Below, one piece after another: positions 25,945 to 37,636 of a DNA stretch of 64,000 nt. The stretch covers positions 53,691,501-53,755,500 of the forward strand of contig NC_134108.1 of NCBI RefSeq assembly GCF_040939455.1. The letters are read 5' to 3'. A model generated the notes under the pieces. That model searched no databases. It was not told the DNA's origin and was given only the letters and a program-made list of their open reading frames with translations. The DNA is from Microcebus murinus. Taxonomy: Eukaryota; Chordata; Mammalia; Primates; Cheirogaleidae. Each line of letters begins with the position of its first letter. Positions within the stretch are counted from its first letter, which is position 1. The position numbers were made by a program, and so were the translations under genes.

Positions 25945-26415
25945 GAAGGAGTTCAGAACATACCACCCCCAAATATGCCACATTGACATAAGAATTGTTT
26001 TGAGCTAAAGGCTCTTGAATGAAAAAAATAAAAAACAGCAGGTCCAAGATGATCACTCTTCTTCTTCTGTTTCTTAAAAGCAGGAGATGAAATTCCAATG
26101 TGAAAGATGTCCTCTCTATACCAAAAAAGGAAAGTAACGTTCTTACTTTAAAGACAGGAAGTTGAGGCCCAGGGAAATCTATACAGATAACCCTTATCTT
26201 TTAGCACTTCTCTACCCATTTAATTATCCTAGGCCAAGGCCCTTTGCCTTAGAACATTTTCACAATTCATTACTCTTTGTTCATATGTCAATTTAGTTCT
26301 CAGGCATAGGCCAAAAATCAAAAAACCCTGAGTGTAGACGTGAAGTTTTGCCTCCTCTACATAAGAATGTGCCTACAATGATTTTCTAATAAATATCAAC
26401 TAAACATTCAACTTT
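25945..26415 (+). mobile_element. Ancient LTR-like fragment
   Basis: The blocks TACCACCCCCAAATATGCCA, GAATTGTTTTGAGCTAAAGG, CCAAGATGATCACTCTTCTT, CCAAGGCCCTTTGCCTTAGA and GAAGTTTTGCCTCCTC, with CTAATAAATATC near the end, match a long mammalian LTR I have seen but cannot name. The terminal polyadenylation-like signal supports plus orientation. Confidence 0.5.
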
Positions 26416-26839
26416 GGTGAATTATTTAAATCAATTAAATTTTCTATACAATGTAATAAACTGTAGGCTACAAAAAATATGTTGCATGCCTTGGTTTGTT
26501 GCCATAGATATTTAAGATACATCATTACAGTTTAAAAATTTCAGTTTATATAACTTGTATATAAGTATGTATAGCATGATTCCATTTGTTACATATTTAT
26601 ATAGATACACACATATACTCACATGTATTCAGACAATACATAAAAATGCTAATAAAAATTCTGATAATTAGGCAATTTTTTCCGTTTATATTTATTTTTC
26701 TAATACACGTGTAAATTTTTAAGGGGGAAAAGAATCAAGCAAAAAATACATAGGGTAATGGTTCTACTGTTAATTTTCTACACATCTTTATCATTGCATT
26801 ATCATCTCCTTCTTTCTACCACTACTTCCCCTCTAACTA
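26416..26839. other. AT-rich unassigned sequence
   Basis: No recognisable repeat or gene. Confidence 0.4.
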
Positions 26840-27012
26840 GGATTTCCAGATAAAATACAAGATACCCAGTAAAATTTGGATTTCAGATAAACAATGGTTA
26901 ATATTTAAACATATGTATGTTCCAAATATTGTATGACATCCTGAGTTAATTTGCTAAATATACACAATTTCTAGCATTCCACATTTTTATATATTCTGGA
27001 AGTTAGGCAACA
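26840..27012. repeat. Ancient palindrome-prone mammalian repeat
   Basis: It starts with GGATTTCCAGATAAAATACA then AGATACCCAG, has a TGTATGTTCCAAATATTG centre, and ends with a decayed inverse of the start (CATTTTTATATATTCTGG, GTTAGGCAAC). This matches a widespread old element with near-symmetrical ends. The family name is uncertain. Confidence 0.5.
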
Positions 27013-27049
27013 AGGGACATTTGCCAAAATGACAGCAAAAGTAAAAAGT

Positions 27050-27240
27050 GACATGTATATAACACTAAGAGCTTATAAGACACTTTACATAAACTTTCCC
27101 AGTTTTCTTAGCAACACAGTGAGATAATCAATGAGGAAACTGAAATGGAGCTCAGAGAGAGTGAGTGATTTGGTCCTCATTAAGCAGGGGGGCCTAGACA
27201 CAAATCCAGGTTTTCAACCTCAACTTTTGTTCTGTTATAT
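27050..27240 (+). repeat. MIR SINE
   Basis: The MIR blocks occur in order: ACACTTTACATAAACTTTCC, GAGGAAACTGAAATGGAGCT, AGAGAGTGAGTGATTTGGTC and CACAAATCCAGGTTTTCAAC. Confidence 0.85.
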
Positions 27241-27534
27241 TAAAATGGAGTTCTACAGAGGATTCCAATTCCACTACTGTCATTTTTACCATTTTATCAC
27301 CGTCATTCTAAGAATTTTAAAGTATATGAATAGAAATATTTCTGTACTTGTTCTGCATGGTGTTTTTTTCTTGGGGTAATCATCCAATTATGTAAATGAT
27401 ATCTGTTTAAACAGAATATAAATAGGCTTTTAAAAATCTTCCAATAAATAAACAGTAGTATGTCTTACTCATTTTCACTTTGAGTCACTCACACTTGGAG
27501 TTTCTTCTGCTTAAAAATAACCCTGACTCCAACT

Positions 27535-27810
27535 GCCTTTGTCTGATATTTCCTTTAATATTTATTTTAGATGTTACTTTCTCCTGGAAATCTTCCCAGG
27601 TGCCATAATTTGAGTTATTTGCTTATTTTATATATTTGTAAATTCTCTTGCACTTACATAGTATGGTACCTAACACCCTGTATTGTTGTGACCAGTTTGC
27701 TAGTCTTTATTCTCTGCTAGACTGTGAGTGCTCTGAAGGGAGGGGCCAGGGGACTTGTCATCTCCTAATTACCATACCTTAAAAATTCATATCCTTCAAT
27801 AAATAAATGA
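27535..27810 (+). repeat. L2 LINE 3' end
   Basis: CTCCTGGAAATCTTCCC, CACCCTGTATTGTTGTGACC, CTAGACTGTGAGTGCTCTGA, AGGGAGGGGCCAGGGGACTT and AATAAATAAATGAAT follow the L2 3' end order. It is the longest L2 copy in the window. Confidence 0.85.
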
Positions 27811-28279
27811 ATTTATCTATCCATCCATGCAACCATTCATGCATCAATCAATCAATCAAGAAAGGAAGTATAAGGGTCATGTATAGAGCTCTCCACTTGT
27901 TTGACTTAATTAAGGAGTATATTTTAGAGTATGCAGTGTGACAATGGCTGATAAATTTCTTCTCATACACCAAATCTAATTGGTATTATCTAATTGATTT
28001 CCCATATTTAGAAGAATTCAAAGATCATAGTTAGATTTACCAAAAATATGAAAGGATCATTTAGGATATCAGACAGCAAAAGGAAGTGATGATATCAAGC
28101 CATATAATTTTTAAAATACTGACATAGGGAAAGGAACCAACTACAAATACTTATGAAAATTCCTATCAACCGAGACAGTTATATAAAATGAATTTGTGGT
28201 GAGTTTGAAGTAATTATTCCCTATAAGAACCATGATCCCTGAAGTGTATGTTACTAGTTTGTTATTGATTTTCAGTGAT
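27811..28279. other. Unassigned; short ATCC/ATCA-rich patch
   Basis: 27814-27859 is a degenerate ATCC/ATCA simple-sequence stretch. The remainder is not recognised. Confidence 0.4.
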
Positions 28280-28715
28280 GCAAGTTGAGGAGAGTTTAAG
28301 TCGAAGACTCACTGTGGTGGCATACCAAGTGCTTCAAGCGATGTGCTTCTGAGAGCCTCCTGTCACATGTGTTGCCAGGCCACATTTCCTCTGGGTTGCT
28401 CCCAGACAATCCTGAGCAGGGCAGAGCTTTTAAAGCCTTTAATACCATTTCTGTCCACTGTAGGCCTCCTGTAGCAGTAAACTTTTTTTGGAACTGCTCT
28501 TCAGCCTGGTTGGGTCTTTCTGAGAACTGTCTGAAGCTCTTCCTGCCCAATTTTCCTTCTCATTTCACAGGGATCAGTGCTATACCATGGTTTAAGCTAT
28601 ACCTGCTTTTTCCTGCTCCCTCCCCTCTTCATACTTCACAAGGATTTACCCCAAATAAATCTCCTGCATGTCTCATTCTATTTCAATGTCTTCTTAGAGG
28701 GCCTGAGCTGATACA
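28280..28715 (+). mobile_element. Probable ancient LTR
   Basis: The GC level is higher than the surroundings. An AATAAA signal at 28654-28659 is followed by CTCCTGCATGTCTCATTCTA, CTTCTTAGAGGGCCTGAGCT and a terminal GATACA. This is the usual 3' architecture of mammalian LTRs (signal, then about 50 bases to a CTAA/CTGA..ACA end). A 142-codon frame (28369-28797) crosses it but shows no familiar protein. Family unknown. Confidence 0.45.
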
Positions 28716-28964
28716 TACATCAATGCCTGAAGAGTGGCAGATAGCTTCCTCTTTTATGTCTTCTTATCTCTTTTTAGATTTCAACAAATACAATTAGTCA
28801 TTGAAAAGAATGCTAATGAGTATAGATTATCAACATGACTTCATCATTACTATAAAACTATAAAAAGCTAATATATGCCATTATTGGGTCTGAAGAAACA
28901 TTTTCATATGGAAAAGTTCATTTAAACATTTAATTCTCACACACTACAACATTCACAGAAACGT

Positions 28965-29510
28965 TAATGACCTCTGAGTGGAGGTTTTTTCTCTCCAGGT
29001 TCTTGGTCATCCTCCATAGGAAAGAATTTTAGGACACACCACATAAGCCAAGCAAGCAGTTTTTTTTTTTTTTTTTTTTTTTTATTGAAAGTAAAAGTAC
29101 ACTTTCTCAAGAGAAAGAGAGAAGGCAGGCTTGAAAAGAGCAGCTGCACCAGGAAGAAGTGGTGTTGTCTTTTTATGTCTTACTAATTAAGGGGAGGAAT
29201 ATTCAAGACTAAGGGGTTGGCTTTTACTAAGAATTTGGGTAGTAATTCCTAGAATTGTGTTCCCTCCCATTTTCATACTTCATATGGTTGTTTCAGAACT
29301 GTCAAGGTGACTTCAAGGGTGGAGAAATTTTAAAACTACAATGTAAATAATACTATAATTAGCCAAAGTTCATGTAAGGTAACAGAGATAGCTGACATGC
29401 CCAATTTTTGCCACTGTTATCAGCCTCTCTAGTTAGCTTCTGCCTGAGGTTGTTTACTTTAACACCTGCACCTCTCTACAAGCCCCTACATCCTGTCTCC
29501 TAGTCTTCTA
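28965..29510 (-). mobile_element. Probable ancient LTR, antisense, with T24 run
   Basis: Blocks such as AGGACACACCACATAAGCC, ACTAATTAAGGGGAGGAAT, GGTAACAGAGATAGCTGACA and GCTTCTGCCTGAGGTTGTTT look like a known long LTR read from its antisense side. A pure T run of about 24 sits at 29060-29083. On the minus strand it is an A run entered directly from an AATAAA. The run may be a simple expansion inside the LTR. Confidence 0.42.
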
Positions 29511-30084
29511 TTCTCACAGAAACACTGGAAATCTGAAACAATTCTAGAAAGTTAAAAGCAAGTTCATAATTTTTAGTTTAGCTAATCATATTTATTTTCC
29601 AGCGTCTTTGGTGTTATAACTGACTGGTATTCTAAATCCATACAAGATGACCCGCCAAGGATTGAAATTTACATCTTAAATAGACAGTTTTATTAATTTC
29701 TAATATTGTCTTTTCAAAAGCAGAAGGAAAGGTGCAAAGGAAAGTTTTAAGCTGTTAACAGACTCCATTCCTACACATAAGGAAAAGGCTGATGTTGCCA
29801 AAGAATCTGGCTTGCTTGAAGTATGGATGTATTTAAAAGCAGCAACACTAAGTTTTTGCAGCTAGTTCTTTTCCACAGTATGGTCAACTTAATATATTCA
29901 TATCAGGATAGGAAAAATAAACTGACAATTAGAAAAACAGATTTTTTAAAAACTAAGGTATAGATAAAAAAAAAAGATTAAGGAAAAAGTAATGCTTTGA
30001 AGAAAGCAAGCTATATGATGGAAGTGCAGCTTACCCAACTTACCAGATATTTTCATGTTTAGCTGATACTTATGTAAACCGGAC
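29511..30084. other. Unassigned sequence
   Basis: Nothing recognised. Confidence 0.4.
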
Positions 30085-30335
30085 TATAATTATCAGTCAT
30101 CACATGCTTACCATGAGACAATTTCCTAAGTGCTTTATGTTAATTTTTAATTTAATTCTTGTGGGACCTCTATGGCAAAGATACTGCTCACCCAATTTGC
30201 AGATGAGGAAACTGATTTTTTTGAGAGAAAAGTATTTTCCCAAAGGTCTAACCACATTAATTGGTAGATCATGGATTTCAACCCTGTTTTTAATGATCCT
30301 ATAGCCTAAGCCTTTAACCACAAAACTGACTGACA
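30085..30335 (+). repeat. MIR SINE, nearly full length
   Basis: The blocks are in order: CTTACCATGAGACAATTTCC, CTTTATGTTAATTTTTAATT, GCAGATGAGGAAACTGATTT, GGTAGATCATGGATTTCAAC and CCTAAGCCTTTAACCACAAA. These cover the core and both ends. Confidence 0.85.
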
Positions 30336-33300
30336 TTCAACCAAATTGTTCCCACCATTTCTTTTGGAAGTCTCCAAAAAAAATCTCATTACCCTCTTTC
30401 AAATCTTGGAGATTTCTTTTTTGGAGATCACTACCCATTTAAAAAATTTCTACTCATCTAGATACATATTTGTGTGTCTGTACTTCAAAATCTCCATTGC
30501 ATGAGAAATAATGTTATAAACTGAGCACTGAAACAATAAAACATACTTGTTTATTATCTCAAGGTGCTTTAACTGATGAGTTAAAACTGATAATATACAT
30601 TTGTGTTATTGATCTAAGTTTTATCTTCAGTCTTGAAGATAAAATTTCTTCAGTCTTGAAGAATGCAGTTCTTGAAAAATAATATGCTTATTTTATAAAT
30701 ACATACACACACACAGAGAGACATATGCAGACTCTAAATTCCCAAAATTATTATGCAAGATTAGGGGCCTCTAAGCCCTAATTCTATAAATTACCTCAAT
30801 CCAAAACTATATTTTATGATCTCTGAGCACAGAGTTTTTTATTTACCTGCATCCCTAGAGCAAGTAGTAAATATTTATTGATATAAATTTCAAATAAATG
30901 CTTCTCTTTCATAAGAATCAAAGAAACATCATGACTATATTTTTCTCAAAAAATGACTCTTACTGTATAGCCAATTTATCTTTCTTCTATATTTTTGCCT
31001 TTATACAATTTGTAGCCATGCTATTTCACCAATTTACATATCAGCTTAAAATACCTAATGCGAGTTAAATAAATTTCACTTATTAAGATAAATATATCAG
31101 TAAAATATTATATTTGTCTTATTTTCAATAATTCCAAAGATTCATTCTTTTGACTTTATTTTAATATTAAGAAGGTTTTAGTTATTCTTATTGTTCTTAA
31201 AACTGCTCCTTGATTTATTTTCGCTTTGTGTTCCCAAAAGTTTTTCTGTAGCCTAATTAGACATTCATTTTGACATTCTGGTCCCAGAACAAATAACATT
31301 AACTTCATACTTATCCATCTGGTTATCAGTTATAGCTTGTGAATGGCTGCTTATAATTTTCTAGTGACATGTGGGCGCCCTTCCAGTTAGGCTATTAAAA
31401 TCCCTTACACTCAAACAACATGCTAATTAATATCCTTTCACATTTGTGATACACAGCAAAAACACTGCCGTGTAGAGGAAATTTTATTTCTTCAATATTG
31501 AAATGCTGAAATTTTAGATTAAAAGTTAAGCCAGCAAATTTTTTTTTTTTATGTAATTACATCCTCTGAGGAACCGAAACCTTTTATCTTCGATTTTAGG
31601 AAAATGTTTAATTCACACGTCATCTTAAATTTAACATTCTAAAAAATTTGCATGGTGAAAGAAAAGTATCTTTTCACCCACATTCAAAGAAGAGTGTTTC
31701 CTAGCAACCCCATACATTCACAACAATTCTTGGCTGAATTATGACTCAAAGTGCTGTTAGAAGTAGTAATTTGCATAAGAAAGAGACCAATGTCTGTTCT
31801 GATTAGGAACAACAGCTCTTTCCTAATATTGGTCAGCAGTAGTCCAGAATCAGGCAGCTGTTTAGAGATGACTTTGTGTTCCTGAAATTTTGCCTGGGGA
31901 AGGCAAACATCACATCCCCATAAACAGAGAACACAGGCCTCTAAAACTTCAGAAATTAATACAGACAGCACACAATCGGAGATCTCGCCTCTCCACTGCA
32001 TTAAAGTGTGCTGCTTACTTTAATTTTGTTTAAATTTCTTAAATCACTTTTGTTTTGTTTTCTTTCACCCTATAAAAATAGTTTCACTGTCGTTTATTAT
32101 AAAGACTAAACATTAGATAATGATCAGTTTGTTTCAAATTAGTTCAATCGTTGTCAACATTATCCCATAGTAATAATAGTATCAATTCAAAGAGCCTTGT
32201 TTTTTGTTTTTTTTTTTCATTTTAGAAAAGAAATGTTGCATTCCTTCAGAATAGGAAATGTATAGAAGATCCTAGAAAATGAACTTACCACTTGTTTAAT
32301 TTTTCTTCTTACCATGAGAATTAGTTACTGTTAATTTTTTTTTGTCATTGTTCTTTTAGACCCATATCACTAAGGGGAAAACACAACTGTCATCACATGC
32401 ATCATATAAATATATCTGGGACTATATAAATACAAAACTATCAGAATCAGATAAACTATGATTCTTGCTACTATTAAGGCTTCAAAGACCACAAGCTGAG
32501 AGGGATAGTCTGAGGAATTCTGCATCTCAAATATAGGAACTATAATACCTGTACCTGGATCTAAACTATAGCGTTTACTGCAAAGATTACATTTAGAATA
32601 AGCTTATACCAAAAGGATACAAACAAGGTAGGCAAGGAAACAATAAATACTAAAATAATTAGACTATTTTAAAAAAATTTCTTGAAATTTATTAGATAAT
32701 ACATTACACAGTACACAAAGCAGGATTCATGGTATGAGAAGGAATAAACAAACTTGGAGGTAATAGGGCTATTTATTAAAGTCTAAACACAGATCCTCTT
32801 CTCAGAGAGCATGCTATTAATAAGACATAACAAAACACACATACATAAACACAAAATATATTACATTAAAATTATTTATTTTTAAAGAGGATTTATTAAT
32901 GGAAGATTTTAAAAAAATTATTTTAGCAAGTTGACAAATAATCTTGAAATCTCTTAGATATCTTTTTTCTTTCTTTTCTTAATGTATGCCATTCAGCTAG
33001 TAATATTCTAAATCTTTAGAAACATGATTATCTATTTTACATCCTCTTGGTGAAATTTAATTAAAAACAAAATCAAATCTTAACCCAGAAAACCTATGCA
33101 CAAAGTTAGAAGAGAAAGAAAATAATTTTATTCAATAAACATTAAGCCAGAATGTGATGTGCATCACAAGCAATCTGCCAAATATTTGCAAAGACAGGAA
33201 AAAAAAATTCACCTTTTTATGTAGCCAAGCAGATACAATCCATAACATATATGTTTTAAAAATAAACAATAGCTAGTTCAAGTAAAAGAACCTGACAGCA

Positions 33301-33341
33301 CCATTTGTCATAGGCCGTTCATCCTAAAATAACTTGGTACT
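30336..33341. other. Unassigned, AT-rich; short CA and T runs
   Basis: There is a short CA tract at 30703-30716, a T run at 31540-31550 and a weak L2-like end at 30820-30900 (GCACAGAGTTTTTTATTTAC then AATAAATGC). The minus-strand 105-codon frame at 31684-32001 sits in a more balanced stretch but matches nothing I know. No gene is supported. Confidence 0.4.
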
Positions 33342-33348
33342 CTTGGGG

Positions 33349-33926
33349 TGTGGAAAATGATACCCCAAAATATGACACTTTGGTATGATAGCGCTTTGAA
33401 TTAAAATTGAAGGACCTCAAAAATAAGCTTCAGAACCAAGGTCTCTCTCTAATCTACCAACCACCACCCTCCCAAACTCTGGGAGGGGCTCTCTATCTGA
33501 AATATCCTTATCTAAGAAAGTTTCTTTCCAAAATAAATGCAATTGTATCTCCCTCCCTAGGAATCTCATCAAATAATCAGGAAAGATTAACCAATTGAGA
33601 AGAGAAGAGCCTGGGTGTCCTCCCACCCTCAGACACTTTCATCTGTTCTTCTAAGGGTAGATCTGAGAGATTACTTGAGAGACTGTATTTGCATAATTAG
33701 ACAACTTTTGTTTACAGTGAAGTTCTGCCCCTCACCTTCTTGTTACCTCCCCTCCTCCCCTAGAGCTCAGAGGAACTTTGTCCCAAGCCTTTTAATCCTT
33801 TAGGCTCATACATGTCCTCTGTCCCCTGGACATCATTTACTCCAATCCCCCCTCTTTCTCAGTGAAGAGGGGTATATAAGCATCTGGGCCTTGTTGGCCT
33901 ATTGAGTAACTGATCTCCTGTGATTC
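33349..33926 (+). mobile_element. LTR A, 5' portion (ERVL-class, MER21-like)
   Basis: It starts TGTGGAAAATGATACCCCAA and carries GACACTTTGGTATGA, AATTAAAATTGAAGGACC, GAAAGATTAACCAATTGAGA, GAGAGCCTGGGTGTCCTCC-like text and a GGTATATAAGC box at 33871-33880. It breaks at CTCCTGTGATTC, where LTR B begins. The continuation lies at 34488. The MER21 likeness is from memory and tentative. Confidence 0.7.
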
Positions 33927-34483
33927 TATTAGGTAGGTAGTGAGGGATTCCAGGTCTCCTAGGGATGAAAGTGGGTGCTTTGCCTTGGTGTAATTTCCCC
34001 ACCCTAATTCTCTTCATACCTGAGGGAGAAGGGAATACCCTATGAATCTGCCAAACAGAACATGGCTCCCAGCTGCAAAAGAATGCAGAGAACTCTCTAG
34101 CCCACTGGCCAAGCAGCATAAGTACCATGAAGTCCAGAAAGTGACCTCAAACCCACATGCACAGTTAAGACTCAGGTCGTACAGCTCCCAACTGTCCAAT
34201 CAAAGTGGTTCCATGGTGATATTTGAACCACGGAGAGGTCCCTATCCTGACCCATAAAATAAGAGCCAGACCATAATCAAACTCTTTTTCTGCTGTGACA
34301 AGGGATCCAGTTGTCATCTGTGGTGTATGTGTCATGCTTTATAAACCTATCTTGCTCTTGCTCTGTAATCCTATCTCGCTCCCCCTCAACAAACTTTACC
34401 TCATGCTTGCCTTACTTTGGTGCATCTAGTCATTCTTCAGCCATAAGCACACTAAGAACCAACATTTCACATGAAACCTGACA
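33927..34483 (+). mobile_element. LTR B inserted in LTR A (ERV1-like)
   Basis: This 557-base segment is flanked on both sides by ATTC (33923-33926 and 34484-34487), a 4-bp target duplication as expected for class I endogenous retroviruses. It ends in CA, as an LTR should, but starts TA where TG is expected, so one transition is implied. Late blocks GCTTTATAAACCTATCTTGC, CAACAAACTTTACCTCATGC (a degraded polyadenylation signal) and CTAGTCATTCTTCAG fit a plus-sense LTR 3' end. No internal viral genes remain. Confidence 0.72.
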
Positions 34484-34487
34484 ATTC

Positions 34488-34614
34488 CCCCATGTGTATG
34501 CACATTAAATAAATTTTTTATGCCTTTTCTCTACTATTAATTTTGCCTTTTGTCAGTTTATTTTCAGCGAACTTTCAGAAGGTTAAGGGGAAACGTTTCT
34601 TCTTCACCCCTACA
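34488..34614 (+). mobile_element. LTR A, 3' portion
   Basis: After LTR B the older LTR resumes with CCCCATGTGTATGCACATTA, AATAAATTTTTTATGCC (polyadenylation signal), TTTTGCCTTTTGTCAG, CAGCGAACTTTCAGAAGG and a terminal TACA at 34611-34614. Joining the two parts gives roughly 700 bases, a plausible LTR length. Confidence 0.72.
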
Positions 34615-34615
34615 G

Positions 34616-35411
34616 TACTTGAGATGACTACCTTTTCCAAAGAATACAGAGTAATGGCCAGCAAACATATAAAAAAATGCTCAACATCTCTAATCATTAG
34701 AGACGTGCAAATCAAAATGACAATGAGGTATTACCTAACCCCAGTGAGATTGGCCTCTATCAAAAAATCCTCAAACAACAAATGCTGCTGAGAGAAACAG
34801 GAACACTCTTACACTGCTGGTGGGACTGCAAATTAGTGCAACCTTTGTGGAAAAGAATTTGGAGATACCTCAAAGAGCTAAAAATAGAAATACCATTCAA
34901 TCCAGCAATAGCATTATTAGGCATCTACCCAAAAGAGCATAAGATATTCTATAATAAAGACATATGCACCCAAATGTTTATGGCAGCACAACTCACTATT
35001 GCAAGGATGTGGAAACAACCCAAGTGCCTGTCAATTCATGAGTGGATTATTAAAATTTGATCTGTGTTTACAATGGAATATTATTCAGTTCTAAGAAATG
35101 ACAGTGAGCTAGCACCATTTATATTATCCTGGATTGAGCCCATTATCCAAAGTGTGGTGACATAAGATCGGAAGAATGGGCTCCACATTTTACTCGCCAT
35201 CAAGTTGGTACTGACTGATTAACACTATAGTGCTCAAATGGTGGTGGTTTTCACCAGGGATTCGGGGGTTGGGGGGATAGACCGACATCTGAGGGATGTG
35301 GTGAGCTTGTGAGGGGGAAGGCCCTACCTCTAACCCTAGGTAGGGAGAGGCAAAGATATAAAATGCAACCAAAATGTTTGTACTCTATTTTCTTGAAATA
35401 AAAAAAAAAGA
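34616..35411 (+). mobile_element. L1 3' end, diverged lemur-type
   Basis: It contains the ORF2 C-terminus and 3' UTR. Two frames (34543-34791 and 34782-35060) carry LIIRDVQIK and the [14 protein letters not shown] block. The zinc-knuckle start is damaged by a small deletion and stop near 34784-34792. The 3' UTR G-rich part is at 35263-35279 and the tail of As ends near 35411. The 5' edge lies within a few bases of the end of LTR A and the 3' edge abuts an older L1 in opposite orientation. No target-site duplication joins the two edges. Confidence 0.9.
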
Positions 35412-35727
35412 CATGATTTCATTTTTTTATGGCTAAGTAGTTCTCCATGGCATATATATAAAAATATCACATTTTCTTTCTCCACTCATCATTTGATGGG
35501 CACATATGTTGATTCATTTCTTTGTGATTATAAATTGTGCTGGGACAAAAATATGAGTGTGACTGTCTTTTTTATATAATGACTTCTTTTCCTTTGGTTA
35601 GATATCTAGTACTGGAATTGCTAGATTAAATAGATCTACTTGTAGTTTTTGAGCACTCTTCACATTGATCTCCATAGAAGTTGTACTAATTTACATTTCT
35701 GCCAACAGTGTATAAGCACTCCACAAA
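35412..35727 (-). mobile_element. Older L1 ORF2 fragment, antisense
   Basis: The plus strand shows TTATGGCTAAGTAGTTCTCC, CACTCATCATTTGATGGGCA, GAATTGCTAGATTAAATAG and TGCCAACAGTGTATAAGCAC. These are the antisense of the ORF2 C-terminal region in a primate-wide L1 type. Its own 3' end, which should lie to the left, is missing. Confidence 0.93.
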
Positions 35728-37344
35728 AGGGAATTTATTGAAAGAATATTTTGGACAGAGTGGAGGTAGAGTAGTGACATTAAATTGACAGGAAATTGGA
35801 GGATTCTGTGTAACAATGTCAAATTACCTTGACAGTTCTTAATAAATATTGGTATACTATATCTATACTATATCTATTGGTATACTATATCTATCTACTA
35901 TATTTTTTGACTTCATAAGAAATCATCTATTTAATAATTTCATAACATTGAATTTTAACATAAATGATATTAAACTCATTTTTATTAAATAAAATATAAA
36001 AACATCTAGGTATAAAATGCCATGAAACTCAAACTGAGTATGAACATTAACTTTATTTCATAAAAGAATCTAGCTTAGAAAATTTCTCAACTCTTTGCTC
36101 CACTTACTTTTGCTTTCTTAGTCACTTAATTTTCTATCTTTATTATCTACTATTTGACTACTCCTTAAACCTTCTATCTTTTAGTTTTTGAATCTCCTCT
36201 TTACTGCTTCGTGTGAATTACTTTTTTTCTGCAAAGGCCATACTTCACACATTGTTTTTGAGTTTCAGTCTCTGTATGTCTCCTAATTCTCAAGGCAAAA
36301 AAAAAAAAAAAAAATACCTGTGTAAAACAACAACAAAAAAATGTTTGGGAAGGTAACTTAAGAATATCTTCCCAAATATGGATGCTACTTTTTTTTTTTT
36401 TAAAGACTCTATTGTACAATTTAAATTCCTAGATTATAGCTCATTGTCTCTCTAATGCCTTTCTCCTCATAGATTTTCTGAAAGGTGGAGCTAATTGTAG
36501 AAAGCCCTACCCCTCATCCAAATGCAAATCCAAGTAAGTTCCTCTCTAAACAAAATATAAGAAATACTTTCCCTTTGTTCCACAAAATATCTACTTTCCC
36601 TGAGCATTCAGGTACAGATCTTATACACAAAAATCTAATCAAAGTTCTCCTGCTTTTTCTCGTATTTTAAGATTCTTCAAATCTGTGCTACTAGCACAGA
36701 TCAATTTAGCCCTGGGAACCCATGAATTTGTAAAACACATGCCCCTACTTCCAAGTGCTCCCAGAATTTTTCACTTGATGGAATCTCTTATTCCCTAAAG
36801 GAATTGCAAAATGTTATCGAATGTTTCTTTCTCTCCTCTGATTCAAGCAGGGAAAGACATTGATCACATTAAAGCTGGCCTGAGAAACATCTAGCAAAAA
36901 TTTTGGCTTTTGTGGAGGTACTTTTATGTTTAAACCCTTTATTGAAAAAAGATGATGAAGTAGAAGTTTAACGTTAGTCCTACAATCTGTGAAGAAGATG
37001 AGATTTGGAAACTAGTCTCATACAGAGTCATTGTGCCTGTTAAATCTTACTTGGTCTTAGAATAACACAGATACACACATACATGTACTTTCAACTCTGT
37101 TTGGAACAGAGAGAGGAGTCAAACATATGGAGATCAAAATAGCAGCTTTATTATTTATGAAGCTGATTAGGGGAATACTGTTTGTAACGGTTCTCCCAAA
37201 CAGACTAACATGCTGTCTATAAATCTAGACCGTAAGACTCCATATCCAAGAGAGTTCAAAAGACAGACACATCAGACATGTTTGCAAAATTATTCACTGC
37301 TTCATACAGATTAGCCATGATGTTCTACCCATGCTACTAAGGTT
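35728..37344. other. Unassigned, with AT-rich tandem motif and A/T runs
   Basis: 35848-35903 holds degenerate tandem copies of a GGTATACTATATCTAT motif. An A run lies at 36298-36314 and a T run at 36388-36400. Nothing else is recognised. Confidence 0.45.
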
Positions 37345-37495
37345 GGCTGCCTGTCGTCTAACAGCATGAACATCAATTGGGAGCTTTCTAGAAATGTAGA
37401 ACTTCAGTCTCCAACCAAGACCTACTGAATCAGAGTCTGCATGAAAGCAAGGTCCCCAGGGGATATGAATACACGTTAAAGATTGAGAAGTGCTA
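37345..37495 (+). mobile_element. MER5-type hAT DNA transposon fossil
   Basis: The blocks AGCATGAACATCAATTGGGA, CTTTCTAGAAATGTAGAA, GACCTACTGAATCAGAGTCT and CACGTTAAAGATTGAGAAGT follow the non-autonomous MER5A layout. The 3' inverted repeat is recognisable (ATTGAGAAGTGCT) and the 5' one is decayed. Confidence 0.8.
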
Positions 37496-37636
37496 TTCCC
37501 GGCTGAGAGAGATGGGCCCCTAGTGTTTCCCAGATTTCCCCGGGACTCTTTCTTGGAGATTCTGAAGCAGCAAGATGGGTTTTGAAAAATCACCCCAGAT
37601 AATTTGTATTATCTTGGGAGTTTGGGAATAATAAAT

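Noticed and set aside
28369..28797. 142-codon plus-strand open frame
   Set aside because: It lies over a probable ancient LTR with its own polyadenylation signal, and the translation has no familiar domain. Treated as incidental.
31684..32001. 105-codon minus-strand frame in balanced sequence
   Set aside because: No recognisable protein, no codon or splice evidence. Kept only as part of an unassigned stretch.
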